DNA of 64,000 nucleotides from Dactylosporangium siamense (GTDB lineage: Bacteria > Actinomycetota > Actinomycetes > Mycobacteriales > Micromonosporaceae). Location of the stretch: assembly GCF_016862795.1 (NCBI RefSeq), contig NZ_BONQ01000069.1:62001-126000 (forward strand). Reading direction: 5' to 3'. Position numbers and translations under genes: made by a program. Below are positions 19,951 to 30,687 of the stretch, piece after piece (the first letter of the stretch is position 1; every line of letters starts with the position of its first letter). The notes beneath the pieces were generated by a model. It was not told the origin of the DNA, ran no database searches, and was given only the letters and a program-made list of their open reading frames with translations.

Positions 19951-21998
19951 CAGTACGCTCCAGCCCCTCGGGTCACCGCGCTCAACGTCCGCAGCATGAT
20001 CACCAGGTCGAGCGACAACGACCAGTTCTCCACATACTGCAGGTCGAGGCGGACCGCTTCGTCCCACGATAGGTCCGACCGGCCGGACACCTGCCAGAGG
20101 CCGGTCATCCCGGGCCGCACCGCCAGCCGGCGCCGGGCGTCGTCCGGATACACGGCGACCTCCTCCGGCAGCGGCGGGCGCGGCCCGACCAGTGACATGC
20201 TGCCCCCGAGCACGTTGAGCAGCTGGGGCAGCTCGTCGAGCGAAAACTTGCGCAGAAGCCGCCCGACGCGGGTGACCCGTGGGTCGTTGCGCAGTTTGAA
20301 CAGCGCGCCGCCGACTTCGTTGAGGTGCCGCAGCTCCGCGAGGCGGGCTTCGGCGTCCAGGTGCATCGTGCGGAACTTGACGATCACGAACTCACGACCG
20401 TCTTTGCCCACACGTACCTGACGGAACAGTACCGGCCCTCGTGACTCTGCGCGAACCGCAAGCGCCAGACCAGCCAGAAGTGGGCTCAGCGCGACCAGGA
20501 GCACGACCGCGCCGATCCGGTCCACGACCGCCTTCAGCACCCGCCTCGCGCCGGTCAGCGTGGGATGCTCGACGTGCAGCATCGGCAGGCCGTCGACGGG
20601 CCGGATCGTGGTCCGGCTGCCGGCCACGTCGATCAGGGTGCTCGCCACGATCAGGTCGATGTCGTCGCGTTCGAGCCGCCACGCGAGGCGGCGCAGCGCA
20701 TGACCGTCCAGCTCCGGGCACGACAGCACCAGGACCGTGTCGGCCCTCGCCCGGCGCACCGCCCCGGCGATCTCGTCGAACGTGCCCAGCACCGGCACGT
20801 CCGGCACGCTGCCCTCGGCGGCGAGGCAGGCGCCGACGACCTTCAGGCCGTGGTACCGCTCCCGCCGCAGCTGGCTCGTCATCGCCTCGACGGCCAGCTC
20901 GTGGCCCACCACCACGACCCGCCGCATGCAGGCGCCGCGCGTCTTGCGGGCCCGGTGCAGCAGCTGCCGCAGCACGAACCGCGAGACCAGGCACCCGGAC
21001 GTGACCAGCGGCAACGCCACCACGAACCAGCCGCGGGCGATCTGGATCTCCGCGGCGTAGGCCCCGACGATGGTCGCGGCGGTCAGCGCCAGGCCGGCCC
21101 GCAGCACCCGCTGGTACTCGTCGGTGCCGACGAACAGGTACCGCTTCTCGTAGGCGCGGTTCGCGGCGAGGGTCGCGGTGAAGGCGATCGGCAGGAAGGC
21201 GGACAGCAGCGCGTAGCGGCTGTTGTAGTTGGTCAGGACCGAACCGAACCGGACCTCGAACGCGACCAGCCCGGCGAGCACCCCGATGACGGCGTCGATC
21301 AGCAGCAGGGTCCGCAGGTAGCGGCCCTCCCACGCCCAGCGGGCCCGGTGCCGGGGCGCCCTTCCGGCCTCACCGCCGGGTTCGGTCGCCGGTTCGGCGG
21401 GCTTGGCGGCGGGCACGAACGTCGCCGCCCCCGCGACCGCGTCCTCCACCTCGGCGGCGAGCTGGGCGGACACGTGTGCGGGCGGGACGGGAGGGCCCGG
21501 CGCCGGCGAGACGGGGGCGGCGGCGGTCCGGGCCGCCGCGGACGGCAACCGCTCGGGCTGCCGGGCGGCGGTCGGACCCATCGGGCTGGGCCGCCGCCGG
21601 ACGATCTGCCGCTCGACCGGCTCCGCGACCTTGACCCGCGCCACGGGCTCGGCGGCCACCGCGGAGGTCGACGGCCCGGCCGGCCTCGTGGGTTCGGCGG
21701 GCTCGGCGGGGCGTTGCAGAGTGTTGCTCTGCCGTTCCGGCCGGCGCAGGCCGCCGGAGCGTTCCTCGCGGCGGGTGCCGGCCGGCCGCTCCTGCCAGCG
21801 AAGCCCGGCGCGCGGACCGTGCTCCTCGTCGCGGCGCGGGCCGGTGGCGCGCTCCTCGCGGCGGAGCTCACCGGTGTGGTCGGAGCGGCGGAGCTCGCCG
21901 GTGCGGTCGGTGCGGCGCAGGCCACCCGGGCGGTCCTCGGGGCGGAGATGGGCCGGACGGTGGAAGCCGTCCCGCGTTCGCCCGCTGTCGACCGCCAC
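19950..21998 (-). CDS. polyprenyl-phosphate sugar-1-phosphate transferase
   Basis: 682 residues, a membrane initiating enzyme of exopolysaccharide or cell-wall glycan synthesis (WbaP/WcaJ class). About 230 N-terminal residues are disordered, rich in Arg, Glu and Pro with the recurring unit GELRR. Four hydrophobic helices follow, then a Rossmann-like CoA-binding segment (MRRVVVVGHELA). The C-terminal catalytic domain starts with one helix and carries VIVKFRTM, LDELPQLLNVLGG and SLVGPRP. The GTG start at 21996-21998 has GAGGAGG 5 bp upstream. The long basic/acidic tail is unusual for the family. Confidence 0.9.
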   Translation of the reverse strand: MAVDSGRTRDGFHRPAHLRPEDRPGGLRRTDRTGELRRSDHTGELRREERATGPRRDEEHGPRAGLRWQERPAGTRREERSGGLRRPERQSNTLQRPAEPAEPTRPAGPSTSAVAAEPVARVKVAEPVERQIVRRRPSPMGPTAARQPERLPSAAARTAAAPVSPAPGPPVPPAHVSAQLAAEVEDAVAGAATFVPAAKPAEPATEPGGEAGRAPRHRARWAWEGRYLRTLLLIDAVIGVLAGLVAFEVRFGSVLTNYNSRYALLSAFLPIAFTATLAANRAYEKRYLFVGTDEYQRVLRAGLALTAATIVGAYAAEIQIARGWFVVALPLVTSGCLVSRFVLRQLLHRARKTRGACMRRVVVVGHELAVEAMTSQLRRERYHGLKVVGACLAAEGSVPDVPVLGTFDEIAGAVRRARADTVLVLSCPELDGHALRRLAWRLERDDIDLIVASTLIDVAGSRTTIRPVDGLPMLHVEHPTLTGARRVLKAVVDRIGAVVLLVALSPLLAGLALAVRAESRGPVLFRQVRVGKDGREFVIVKFRTMHLDAEARLAELRHLNEVGGALFKLRNDPRVTRVGRLLRKFSLDELPQLLNVLGGSMSLVGPRPPLPEEVAVYPDDARRRLAVRPGMTGLWQVSGRSDLSWDEAVRLDLQYVENWSLSLDLVIMLRTLSAVTRGAGAY

Positions 21999-22132
21999 GC
22001 ACGCCTCCTCAAGTCCGCCTTCTTTGCAAAAGGTGCGACTTGGAGTACAACGTGCAACTCGGACATGCGTCACGGCGACACACGGAGCGGCATGGAAGGT
22101 TCGGACCGGACGTACGATGGACAACCGGGCCG

Positions 22133-22720
22133 TTACGACGCGTGATACTGGTTCTGCGCCGGCTCGAGTCCGCGCTCGATTACCATCTCCACGGCGTCGG
22201 CGGCGCGGTCCACGAAGAAGTCGAGCTCCTTGCGCTCCACCGCGGAGAAGTCTGCTAGGACGTAGTCCGCCGGGTCCTGCCGGCCGGGTGGCCGGCCGAT
22301 GCCGAACCGGACCCGGATGTAGTCCTTACCGCCCAGCGAGGACGACATGGACCGCAGCCCGTTGTGCCCGCCTTCGCCGCCGCCCTGCTTGAGCCGCAGC
22401 TGCTCGTAGGGCACGTCCAGTTCGTCGTGCACGGCGATGACCTGCGCGAGGGGCACCTTGTAGAACTGGGCCAGCCCGGCGACGGGACCGCCGGACAGGT
22501 TCATGAAGGTCAGCGGCTTGACCAGGACGATGCGCGGCCCGCCGACGCGCAGCCGGCCCTCGGCCACGTCGGCGGCGACCCGCCGGTGCCGGGAGAAGCG
22601 CAGCCCGGCCCGCTGGGCGATCAGGTCGGCGATCATGAAGCCGACGTTGTGCCGGTTGCGCGCGTACGCCGGGCCTGGGTTGCCCAGCCCGACGATCAGC
22701 CAGGGCGTGGTGTCCGTCAT
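22133..22720 (-). CDS. pth: peptidyl-tRNA hydrolase
   Basis: 195 residues, normal length. It recycles peptidyl-tRNAs that fall off the ribosome. Family motifs are all there: [18 protein letters not shown] with catalytic His24, [18 protein letters not shown] with the catalytic Asp, and [13 protein letters not shown]. Lies between the rplY terminator and the sugar transferase; the pth-rplY-prs-glmU order is common in actinobacteria. Confidence 0.95.
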   Translation of the reverse strand: MTDTTPWLIVGLGNPGPAYARNRHNVGFMIADLIAQRAGLRFSRHRRVAADVAEGRLRVGGPRIVLVKPLTFMNLSGGPVAGLAQFYKVPLAQVIAVHDELDVPYEQLRLKQGGGEGGHNGLRSMSSSLGGKDYIRVRFGIGRPPGRQDPADYVLADFSAVERKELDFFVDRAADAVEMVIERGLEPAQNQYHAS

Positions 22721-22747
22721 GAGGTCCCCTCATTCAGCTTGAGTGGG

Positions 22748-22789
22748 AGCGCAGCGAGCATGGGGGGTGTGGGGAGGCGCAGCCCCCAC
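22748..22789. repeat. short hairpin repeat, copy A
   Basis: A 42-bp segment with core CGAGCATGGGGGGTGTGGGG, then 8 bp, then CCCCCAC; the G and C runs pair. Nearly the same element occurs at 34962-35006. In both places it lies just beyond the 3' end of a minus-strand gene (rplY here). Confidence 0.6.
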
Positions 22790-22828
22790 GGAACCGCGAG
22801 GTGCCGGCCTCGGGGAGCTGGAAACAGA

Positions 22829-22865
22829 CAAGGCCGCGGGTGCCTGTCAGGCGCCCGCGACCTTG
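22829..22865 (-). terminator. rho-independent-type terminator of rplY
   Basis: On the minus strand, CAAGGTCGCGGGCGCCTG and CAGGCACCCGCGGCCTTG pair over almost their whole length with a tiny loop, 11 bp after the rplY stop. The sequence continues TCTGTTTCC, a short T-rich tail. Confidence 0.75.
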
Positions 22866-22876
22866 TAGTGAACGAC

Positions 22877-23503
22877 TCAGGCGTCGGCCGGCTCCGGGGT
22901 CGCCTCGGCCTCGGCGGCCTCGGCGGCCTCACCGGTCTCGCCCTCGAGCGCCTCGGCGGTCGGGGCACCGGTGACGACGGCGACGACGACGGCCGGGTCG
23001 GCGGCCAGCTCGGACCCGGCGGGCAGCTGCACGTCACCGGCGGTGACGTGGCTGCCGGCCTCGAGGCCCTCGATGGAGACCTCGACGAACTCGGGCAGCT
23101 TGGTCGCGTCGGCCAGGATCGCCAGGGTGGTGTTCTCCACCATGACGAGGGTGTCGCGGGCGGCCTCACCGGTCAGGTGCACCGGGATCTCGACCGTGAC
23201 CTTCTCGCCGCGACGCACGACCAGCAGGTCGACGTGCTCGTAGGTGTCCTTGATCGGGTCACGCTGGATCGCCTTCGGCAGCGCGAGCGCGGTGCCGCCG
23301 CCGGTGATCTCGATGTTGAAGATCTGGTTCTTGCCGCCGTGCCGGATGGCGGCGGCGAACTCGCGGGCGGGGAGGGCGATGTGGCGGGGCGCTTCGCCGT
23401 GGCCGTACAGCACGGCGGGCACCTTGCCGGCCCGGCGCGTGCGGCGGGCACCACCCTTGCCGAACTCGGTGCGGGGCTCGGCGCTGATCTTTACCTCGGA
23501 CAC
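22877..23503 (-). CDS. rplY: 50S ribosomal protein L25/general stress protein Ctc
   Basis: 208 residues. The N-terminal L25 domain that binds 5S rRNA starts VSEVKISAEPRTEFGKGGAR and includes KVPAVLYGHGE; the C-terminal TL5/Ctc domain follows, ending in an acidic Ala/Glu tail. The GTG start at 23501-23503 has AGGAG 9 bp upstream, which excludes the longer reading. A strong hairpin terminates it. Confidence 0.93.
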   Translation of the reverse strand: MSEVKISAEPRTEFGKGGARRTRRAGKVPAVLYGHGEAPRHIALPAREFAAAIRHGGKNQIFNIEITGGGTALALPKAIQRDPIKDTYEHVDLLVVRRGEKVTVEIPVHLTGEAARDTLVMVENTTLAILADATKLPEFVEVSIEGLEAGSHVTAGDVQLPAGSELAADPAVVVAVVTGAPTAEALEGETGEAAEAAEAEATPEPADA

Positions 23504-23831
23504 GGCAAAAACTCCTGATGCGGTTGTGCGGCGGGCACCGGCCGGCGCGACCGGTAACAGTTGTCGTGGTGCGGCGCTCGGGCGAGGAGGCGCACGGGGC
23601 ACAGGCCCGGAGCACCGCGTCGATCACGGAGCCCGCGTGGCCGTCATGCCGATCTGGTGAGGACCGCTGAAACGGTCTTCACCGGAACGCACGCCCGGCC
23701 CTTGGCGCACCCTCGCCGTGGCAACCGCACAAGCTTACCCGAGACCGCTGAGCCCTCTCACATCGCACCCGTCCGGTTGTGCAGATCACGCGCCCGTGTC
23801 AACCGGACGGGCCGTGGCGCCCGCCTGAAAA
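23504..23831. other. intergenic region between prs and rplY
   Basis: 328 bp without a gene. The prs-proximal end holds the 12-bp-arm hairpin at 23768-23811. A TAAGCT hexamer on the minus strand (23732-23737) fits a TAnnnT -10 box and would give rplY a leader of roughly 220 bases. Nothing else is recognised; the longer in-frame extensions of rplY lack a ribosome binding site. Confidence 0.5.
23768..23811 (-). terminator. hairpin downstream of prs, likely terminator
   Basis: Perfect 12-bp arms CCCGTCCGGTTG (23768-23779) and CAACCGGACGGG (23800-23811) with a 20-base loop, starting 20 bp after the prs stop. There is no T-tract, common for actinobacterial terminators. Confidence 0.55.
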
Positions 23832-24812
23832 TCAGGACAGCCCGCCGAAAAGGGTCGTGACCGACCCGTCGTCGAACACCTCGCGGATCGCGCGGGCCAG
23901 CAGCGGGGCGATCGAGAGCTGCGTGATCTTGTCGACCTTCTTGTCACCCGGCAGTGGCAACGTGTTGGTCACCACGATCTCGCTGATCCGGCTCGCGTCG
24001 AGCCGGTCGCAGGCGGGGTCGGACAGCACCGCGTGGGTCGCGGCGACCACGACGTCGGCGGCGCCCTCGTTGAAGAGGATGTCGGCGGCGCCGACGATCG
24101 TGCCGCCGGTGTCGATCATGTCGTCGACGATCAGGCAGACCCGGCCCTCGACCTCACCCACGACCCGGTTCGCGACGATCTGGTTGGGCTTCATCGGGTC
24201 GCGGGTCTTGTGGATGAAGGCGAGTGGGCAGCCGCCGAGGCGGTCCGTCCAGCGCTCGGCGACCCGCACCCGGCCCGAGTCGGGCGCGACGACGGTGATC
24301 GGGCGCCCGGCGTACTTGGCGTCGATGTGGTCGGCGAGGGTGTTCATCGCGAACAGGTGGTCGACCGGGCCGTCGAAGAAGCCCTGGATCTGCGCGGTGT
24401 GCAGGTCGACGGTGAGGATCCGGTTGGCGCCGGCGGTCTTGAGCAGGTCGGCGACCAGCCGGGCGGAGATCGGCTCGCGGCCGCGGTGCTTCTTGTCCTG
24501 CCGTGCGTACGGGTAGAACGGCAGGACGACCGTGATCCGCTTGGTCGAGCCGCGCTTGAGCGCGTCGACCATGATCAGGCATTCCATCAGCCAGTCGTTG
24601 ATCGGCGCGACCATCGACTGCACGACGAACGCGTCCGAGCCGCGCACCGACTCCCGGTAGCGGATGAAGATCTCCCCGCTGGCGAAGTCGTAGGCATCCA
24701 TCGGTGTCGGCTCGACGCCGAGCACCGCCCCGATCTCCTCAGCGAGCGCGGGAAACCCCCGGCCGGAGAAGAGCATGAGGTTCTTGCGGTTCTCCGAACT
24801 GATGCTGGCCAT
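23832..24812 (-). CDS. prs: ribose-phosphate pyrophosphokinase
   Basis: 326 residues. It makes PRPP from ribose 5-phosphate and ATP for nucleotide, His and Trp synthesis. The catalytic flexible-loop region FYPYARQDKKHRGREPIS, the DLHTAQIQGFF segment and the PRPP-binding loop VDDMIDTGGT are all present. The ATG at 24810-24812 lies 33 bp after glmU, so prs and glmU probably form one operon. Confidence 0.95.
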   Translation of the reverse strand: MASISSENRKNLMLFSGRGFPALAEEIGAVLGVEPTPMDAYDFASGEIFIRYRESVRGSDAFVVQSMVAPINDWLMECLIMVDALKRGSTKRITVVLPFYPYARQDKKHRGREPISARLVADLLKTAGANRILTVDLHTAQIQGFFDGPVDHLFAMNTLADHIDAKYAGRPITVVAPDSGRVRVAERWTDRLGGCPLAFIHKTRDPMKPNQIVANRVVGEVEGRVCLIVDDMIDTGGTIVGAADILFNEGAADVVVAATHAVLSDPACDRLDASRISEIVVTNTLPLPGDKKVDKITQLSIAPLLARAIREVFDDGSVTTLFGGLS

Positions 24813-24845
24813 TACGGTCGCCCGCTCCCGATCTCGTGGTTGGGC

Positions 24846-26315
24846 TCATTGTTCGTCGCGTGGCCCCACGTCGGCCACCTGGGCCTGGGTGACGTGGTTT
24901 TGTTCACGTGCGAGGGCGTCGCGCGCGGCCTGCGCGGCGGCTGTGCCGGGTCGCTTGCGCTCGACCCAGCCCTCGATGTTGCGCTGCTGGGCCCGCGACA
25001 CCCCGAGCGCGCCCGGTGGCACGTCCTTGGTGATCACGCTACCGGCGGCGGTGTAGGCGCCGTCGCCGATGTGCACAGGTGCGACGAACATGTTGTCGGC
25101 GCCGGTCCTCGCGTGCGCGCCGATCACCGAGCGGCGCTTCTGCACCCCGTCGTAGTTGACGAAGACGCTCGCGGCGCCGATGTTGGTGCCCTCGCCGATC
25201 TCGGCGTCGCCGACATAGGAGAGGTGCGGGACCTTCGCGCCGTCGCCGACGGTGGCGGCCTTGGTCTCCACGAACGTGCCGATCTTCGACTTGCGCCCGA
25301 GCCGCGTGCCGGGGCGCAGGTAGGCGAACGGCCCGACCGACGCCTGCGGCCCGATCTCCGAGGACAGTGCGTGGGTCCGCACGACGGTGGCACCGTCGCC
25401 GACGACGACGTCGACGAGCGACGTGTCGGGGCCGACCACCGCACCCTCGCCGATGCGGGTCGCGCCGCGCAGGTGGGTGTTGGGCTCGATGACGGCGTCC
25501 CGCGCGAGGGTGACCGTGACGTCGATCCACGTGGTCGACGGGTCGATGATCGCGACGCCGTCGCGCATCCATTCGTCGTTGATCCGGTCCCGCAGGAGCG
25601 CCCGCAGCCCGGCGAGCTGCGCCCGGTCGTTGGCGCCGAGCGTCTCCGTCGCGTCCGGGGCGCGGTGCGCCACGATCGCCGCGCCGGCCTCGACGAGCAG
25701 CCCGATGACGTCGGTGAGGTACTCCTCGCCCTGGTCGTTGTCGGTGGAGAGCTTGCCGAGCATCTCGCGCAGCCGCTCGGCGTCGAACGCGTAGACCCCC
25801 GAGTTGATCTCGCGGATGCCCCGCTGGGCGGGGGTCGCGTCGCGCTCCTCGACGATGGCGACGAACTCGCCACCCCGGTTGCGCACGATGCGGCCGAGGC
25901 CGGTGGGGTCGTCGACCTCCGCGGTCAGCACGGTCGCGGCGGCCTTGGTGCTCTCGTGCGTGTGGACCAGCGCGCTGAGCGTCTCCGCGCGCAGCAGCGG
26001 GGTGTCGCCACCGAGCACGACCACCGTCCCGGTGAGCTCGGGCGTCTCGTCCAGCGCGATGCGCACGGCGTGACCGGTGCCGCGCTGCTCGATCTGGGTG
26101 ACCGGCACGGCGGCCGGCGCGACCTGCTCGAGGTGGGCCCGGACCAGCTCGCCGCCGTGACCGACGACCACGGTGGCGGCACCGCCGATCGCCTCCTCGG
26201 CGGCGGCGAGCACATGCCCCACCAGGGTCCGGCCGAGCAGCGGGTGCAGCACCTTGGGCAGGGCGGACTTCATCCGCTTCCCCTCGCCGGCGGCCAGGAT
26301 GATCACGTTTCGCAC
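24846..26315 (-). CDS. glmU: bifunctional UDP-N-acetylglucosamine pyrophosphorylase/glucosamine-1-phosphate acetyltransferase
   Basis: 489 residues with both domains. The N-terminal nucleotidyltransferase has LAAGEGKRMKS (residues 7-17; Lys in the position usually Thr), QRGTGHAV and GDTPLL. The C-terminal left-handed beta helix holds EIGPQASVGPFAYLRPGT and the acetyltransferase stretch KVPHLSYVGDAEIG. It makes UDP-GlcNAc for peptidoglycan. The GTG start has GAGGAG 7 bp upstream. TACGAT on the minus strand at 26348-26353 is a plausible -10 box, whose -35 region falls in the 3' end of the tRNA gene. Confidence 0.95.
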   Translation of the reverse strand: MRNVIILAAGEGKRMKSALPKVLHPLLGRTLVGHVLAAAEEAIGGAATVVVGHGGELVRAHLEQVAPAAVPVTQIEQRGTGHAVRIALDETPELTGTVVVLGGDTPLLRAETLSALVHTHESTKAAATVLTAEVDDPTGLGRIVRNRGGEFVAIVEERDATPAQRGIREINSGVYAFDAERLREMLGKLSTDNDQGEEYLTDVIGLLVEAGAAIVAHRAPDATETLGANDRAQLAGLRALLRDRINDEWMRDGVAIIDPSTTWIDVTVTLARDAVIEPNTHLRGATRIGEGAVVGPDTSLVDVVVGDGATVVRTHALSSEIGPQASVGPFAYLRPGTRLGRKSKIGTFVETKAATVGDGAKVPHLSYVGDAEIGEGTNIGAASVFVNYDGVQKRRSVIGAHARTGADNMFVAPVHIGDGAYTAAGSVITKDVPPGALGVSRAQQRNIEGWVERKRPGTAAAQAARDALAREQNHVTQAQVADVGPRDEQ

Positions 26316-26359
26316 GGGCGCACTCCTCGACGGTGTCGGTGCGCCCCATCGTAGTCAGG

Positions 26360-26434
26360 TGGCTGGGGTGCCAGGATTCGAACCTGGACTGCGAGGCTCC
26401 AAAGGCCTGCGGGCTGCCGTTACCCCACACCCCA
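26360..26434 (-). tRNA. tRNA-Gln (anticodon UUG)
   Basis: The minus strand folds as a full cloverleaf. The acceptor arms TGGGGTG and CACCCCA pair perfectly, followed by G73 and an encoded CCA. The D stem is GGGT/GCCC, the anticodon loop CTTTGGA gives anticodon TTG, and the T arm is CCAGG-TTCGAAT-CCTGG. The lowest pair of the anticodon stem is a C-C mismatch. It is 75 bases including CCA and lies 44 bp upstream of glmU in the same orientation. Confidence 0.93.
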
Positions 26435-26466
26435 AAGATCTGCCTGTGCAGCCTACCGGGCGCATC

Positions 26467-26491
26467 AACCGGCCTCGTATCGAGGCCGGTT
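26467..26491. repeat. 11-bp-arm palindrome upstream of tRNA-Gln
   Basis: AACCGGCCTCG (26467-26477), three bases, then CGAGGCCGGTT (26481-26491): a perfect inverted repeat 33 bp before the tRNA 5' end. It may be a terminator or an operator. No T-tract follows on the minus strand; on the plus strand TCTCTC follows. Confidence 0.5.
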
Positions 26492-26559
26492 CTCTCACCC
26501 AGCGGACGGGCCCGCCGATCTTTCCGGACGAAGATCACACAAGACGGCGGGTAATCAGC

Positions 26560-26619
26560 TTGACACAGAGCTCGTATGGCGAACCTACGCTCCCGTAAGT
26601 TACGGTGACGTAAGCGTAG
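26560..26619 (+). promoter_or_regulatory. desaturase promoter with nested TetR-type operator
   Basis: TTGACA (26560-26565) is a perfect -35 box; the best -10 (TACGCT, 26586-26591) is 20 bp away. Overlapping dyads cover the start region: CTACGCT...AGCGTAG (26585-26619), CGTAA-G-TTACG (26594-26604) and TTACG-GTGA-CGTAA (26600-26613). Nested dyads of this kind fit binding of a TetR dimer, and a TetR gene is co-transcribed with the desaturase. Confidence 0.6.
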
Positions 26620-26663
26620 CCCGTCGATCTCCCCCGCCCGGCGAAGAGCCCGTGAGAGGTGCC

Positions 26664-27656
26664 ATGTCCGCTGTACTCCTTGATCCCGTCCCAGGTCAGA
26701 CCCCCGATCGCGGGTCAAAAGCCCTCACCGAGGGGCGTCAGAGCATCGGGATCCTGGTCGCCCTCTGGGGCTTCGTGGTTCTGCCGTTCGTCGCCCTCCT
26801 GGCCGCCGTCCCGGTCGCCTGGGGATGGGGGCTCACCTGGCTCGACGTCGCGCTCGGCACGGTCTTCTACGTGATCGGCGGGCTCGGCATCGGCTCGGGC
26901 TTCCACCGGTACCTCACGCACGGCGCCTTCAAGGCCAACCGGGGGCTGCGCATCGCCCTGACGATCGCCGGCAGCACCGCGATCGAGGGCAACCCCACGC
27001 AGTGGGTCGCCGACCACCGCCGCCACCACGCGTTCTCCGACCGCGAGGGCGACCCGCACTCGCCGTGGCGCTTCGGGGAGTCCTTCGGCGGCCTCGTGAA
27101 GGGCCTGTTCTACGCCCACGTGGGCTGGCTGTTCTTCCGTGAGCTGTCCAACCGGGAGCGCTTCGCCCCGGACCTGCTCGCCGACAAGGACATCCGCCGC
27201 ATCGACAAGCTGTTCCCGGTGATCGTGGTCCTGTCCGCCACGCTGCCCGCGATCATCGCCGGCCTCGTCACCTGGTCGTGGCAGGGTGCCCTGTCGGCGT
27301 TCTTCTGGGCCGGGATCGTGCGGATCGGGCTGCTGCACCACGTCACCTGGTCGATCAACTCGATCTGCCACGTGTACGGCGAGCGCCCGTTCGAGACCCG
27401 CGACGGCGACAAGGCCAGCAACTTCTGGCCCCTGGCGATCCTGTCGTTCGGTGAGAGCTGGCACAACCTGCACCACGCCGACCCGACGTGCGCCCGCCAC
27501 GGCGTCGACAAGGGCCAGATCGACATCAACGCCAGGCTCATCTGGATCTTCGAGAAGCTCGGCTGGGCCACCGACGTGCGCTGGCCGAAGCGTGACCGGC
27601 TCGATGCGAAACGGGTCGCCGCCGCCGATGGCGCGGCTGGCACGATGAGCGGGTGA
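26664..27656 (+). CDS. acyl-CoA desaturase (stearoyl-CoA 9-desaturase type)
   Basis: 330 residues, membrane di-iron desaturase that introduces a double bond into saturated acyl chains. The three histidine boxes are HRYLTH (near residue 81), HRRHH (near residue 118) and HNLHH (near residue 270). Four transmembrane helices are visible. The ATG at 26664 has GAGAGG 6 bp upstream and is preferred over 26652. Its stop overlaps the TetR start (GTGA), and a dyad-rich promoter lies upstream, so membrane fluidity control by the TetR protein is a reasonable inference. Confidence 0.93.
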   Translation: MSAVLLDPVPGQTPDRGSKALTEGRQSIGILVALWGFVVLPFVALLAAVPVAWGWGLTWLDVALGTVFYVIGGLGIGSGFHRYLTHGAFKANRGLRIALTIAGSTAIEGNPTQWVADHRRHHAFSDREGDPHSPWRFGESFGGLVKGLFYAHVGWLFFRELSNRERFAPDLLADKDIRRIDKLFPVIVVLSATLPAIIAGLVTWSWQGALSAFFWAGIVRIGLLHHVTWSINSICHVYGERPFETRDGDKASNFWPLAILSFGESWHNLHHADPTCARHGVDKGQIDINARLIWIFEKLGWATDVRWPKRDRLDAKRVAAADGAAGTMSG

Positions 27657-28351
27657 CCGACCTTCCGGAGGAAACACCGCACATCCCCCAACGGCTGAGC
27701 CCGCTACCAGGCCCTCCGCCACCGGTATCGCCGAAGTCACGGGTGCGGATGTCCGCCGCCCAGCGCCGCGAGCAGCTCATCGCCATCGGGCGGGCGCTGT
27801 TCGCGGAGCGGGGATTCGACGCCACCTCCATCGAGGAGGTGGCGTCGCGTGCGAAGGTCTCCAAACCCGTGGTCTACGAGCACTTCGGCGGCAAGGAAGG
27901 GCTCTACGCGGTGGTCGTGGACCGCGAGGTCCGCAACCTGCTCGACCGGATCACCAACGCGCTGACCGCGGGTCACCCGCACGAGCTGCTCGAGCAGGCG
28001 GCCCTCGCGCTGCTGGACTACATCGAGCACGAGACCGACGGCTTCCGGGTCCTGGTCCGCGAGTCGCCGGTGATGTCGCCGAACGGCAACCTCATGAGCG
28101 TCCTCAACGACGTCGCGCACCAGGCCGAGGGAATACTGGGCTCGGAGTTCAAACGTCGCGGCTTCGACCCGAAGCTCGCCGAACTCTACTCGCAGGCCCT
28201 GGTGGGGATGGTCGCGCTGACCGGCCGGTGGTGGCTGGAGGTGCGCAAGCCGCGCAAGGAGGTCGTCGCGGCCCACCTGGTCAACCTGGCGTGGAACGGG
28301 CTGTCCAACATGGAGGCCAAACCGACTCTCGTCACCCGGCAGGGCAAATAG
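27653..28351 (+). CDS. TetR-family regulator, probably of the desaturase
   Basis: 232 residues. A Pro-rich N-terminal extension of about 30 residues precedes a standard TetR HTH (RREQLIAIGRALFAERGFDA, then ASRAKVSKPVVYEHFGGKEG). The rest is a helical ligand domain with FRVLVRESPVMSPNGNL. The GTG start overlaps the desaturase stop by 4 bp. By position it should bind the dyads at 26585-26619 and sense acyl-CoA or a related lipid; the ligand is inference. Confidence 0.88.
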   Translation: MTDLPEETPHIPQRLSPLPGPPPPVSPKSRVRMSAAQRREQLIAIGRALFAERGFDATSIEEVASRAKVSKPVVYEHFGGKEGLYAVVVDREVRNLLDRITNALTAGHPHELLEQAALALLDYIEHETDGFRVLVRESPVMSPNGNLMSVLNDVAHQAEGILGSEFKRRGFDPKLAELYSQALVGMVALTGRWWLEVRKPRKEVVAAHLVNLAWNGLSNMEAKPTLVTRQGK

Positions 28352-28352
28352 C

Positions 28353-28380
28353 GGAAGGCGGCGCCGCGGCGCCGCCTTCC
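28353..28380. terminator. bidirectional terminator
   Basis: A perfect 28-bp palindrome, GGAAGGCGGCGCCG followed directly by its complement, lies between the convergent TetR gene (stop 28351) and the DUF4383 gene (stop 28382). Confidence 0.75.
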
Positions 28381-28381
28381 G

Positions 28382-28864
28382 TCACGCCGTCTCGCTCACC
28401 GTGCGGGGTCCGCGCCGGAACTGCTCCTCGGCCTCGGCCGCCGCGGCGCTGCCGACGCGGTCGTAGAGGCTGGCGATGCCGGTGATGCCCCCGAGGATGA
28501 ACGTGACGATCACGTTGACCATCGAGAACGCGAAGATGTTGGCCTCGGTCTGCATCAGCGCGAGCGAGCCCATGCCGACGATCGTTAGCACGATGCCGGC
28601 GAGCTGGTTGATGTGGTGGGCCAGGTTGCGGCCGATGAGGTTGGCGCCGAGCACGACGACCCCGGCGACCAGCGACAGCAGCGCGAACGCGGGGTTGGTG
28701 CGCAACCCCAGCACCCACTCCGCGTCGTCCTGGGTGAAGAACTCGTTCCCCGACGTCTGGACGAAGCCGACCACGCCGAAGACCAGCATGTAGAGGCCCG
28801 CGAGGATGCAGAGCAGCCGGTACAGGGGCCGGAGGTGGTGGTTGATCGGAAAGTGAGCGGCCAT
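28382..28864 (-). CDS. DUF4383-type membrane protein
   Basis: 160 residues with four transmembrane helices (LLCILAGLYMLVFGVVGFV first) and the sequence RNLAHHINQLAGIVLTIVG typical of the actinobacterial DUF4383 family. Function unknown. The minus-strand -10 box TAGAAT (28871-28876) ends 6 bp before the ATG, so the message is probably leaderless and independent of the ABC-F gene upstream. Confidence 0.85.
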   Translation of the reverse strand: MAAHFPINHHLRPLYRLLCILAGLYMLVFGVVGFVQTSGNEFFTQDDAEWVLGLRTNPAFALLSLVAGVVVLGANLIGRNLAHHINQLAGIVLTIVGMGSLALMQTEANIFAFSMVNVIVTFILGGITGIASLYDRVGSAAAAEAEEQFRRGPRTVSETA

Positions 28865-28884
28865 GACCGCATTCTAGGACGGGG

Positions 28885-30687
<1,803 letters not shown>

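Noticed and set aside
22040-22258. A 72-codon plus-strand frame between the sugar transferase and pth genes
   Set aside because: It overlaps the 3' end of pth antisense, and has neither a ribosome binding site nor a recognisable product.
23797-23802. TTGACA on the minus strand as the -35 box of rplY
   Set aside because: It lies inside the 12-bp-arm hairpin behind prs, and no -10 hexamer occurs at 16-18 bp.
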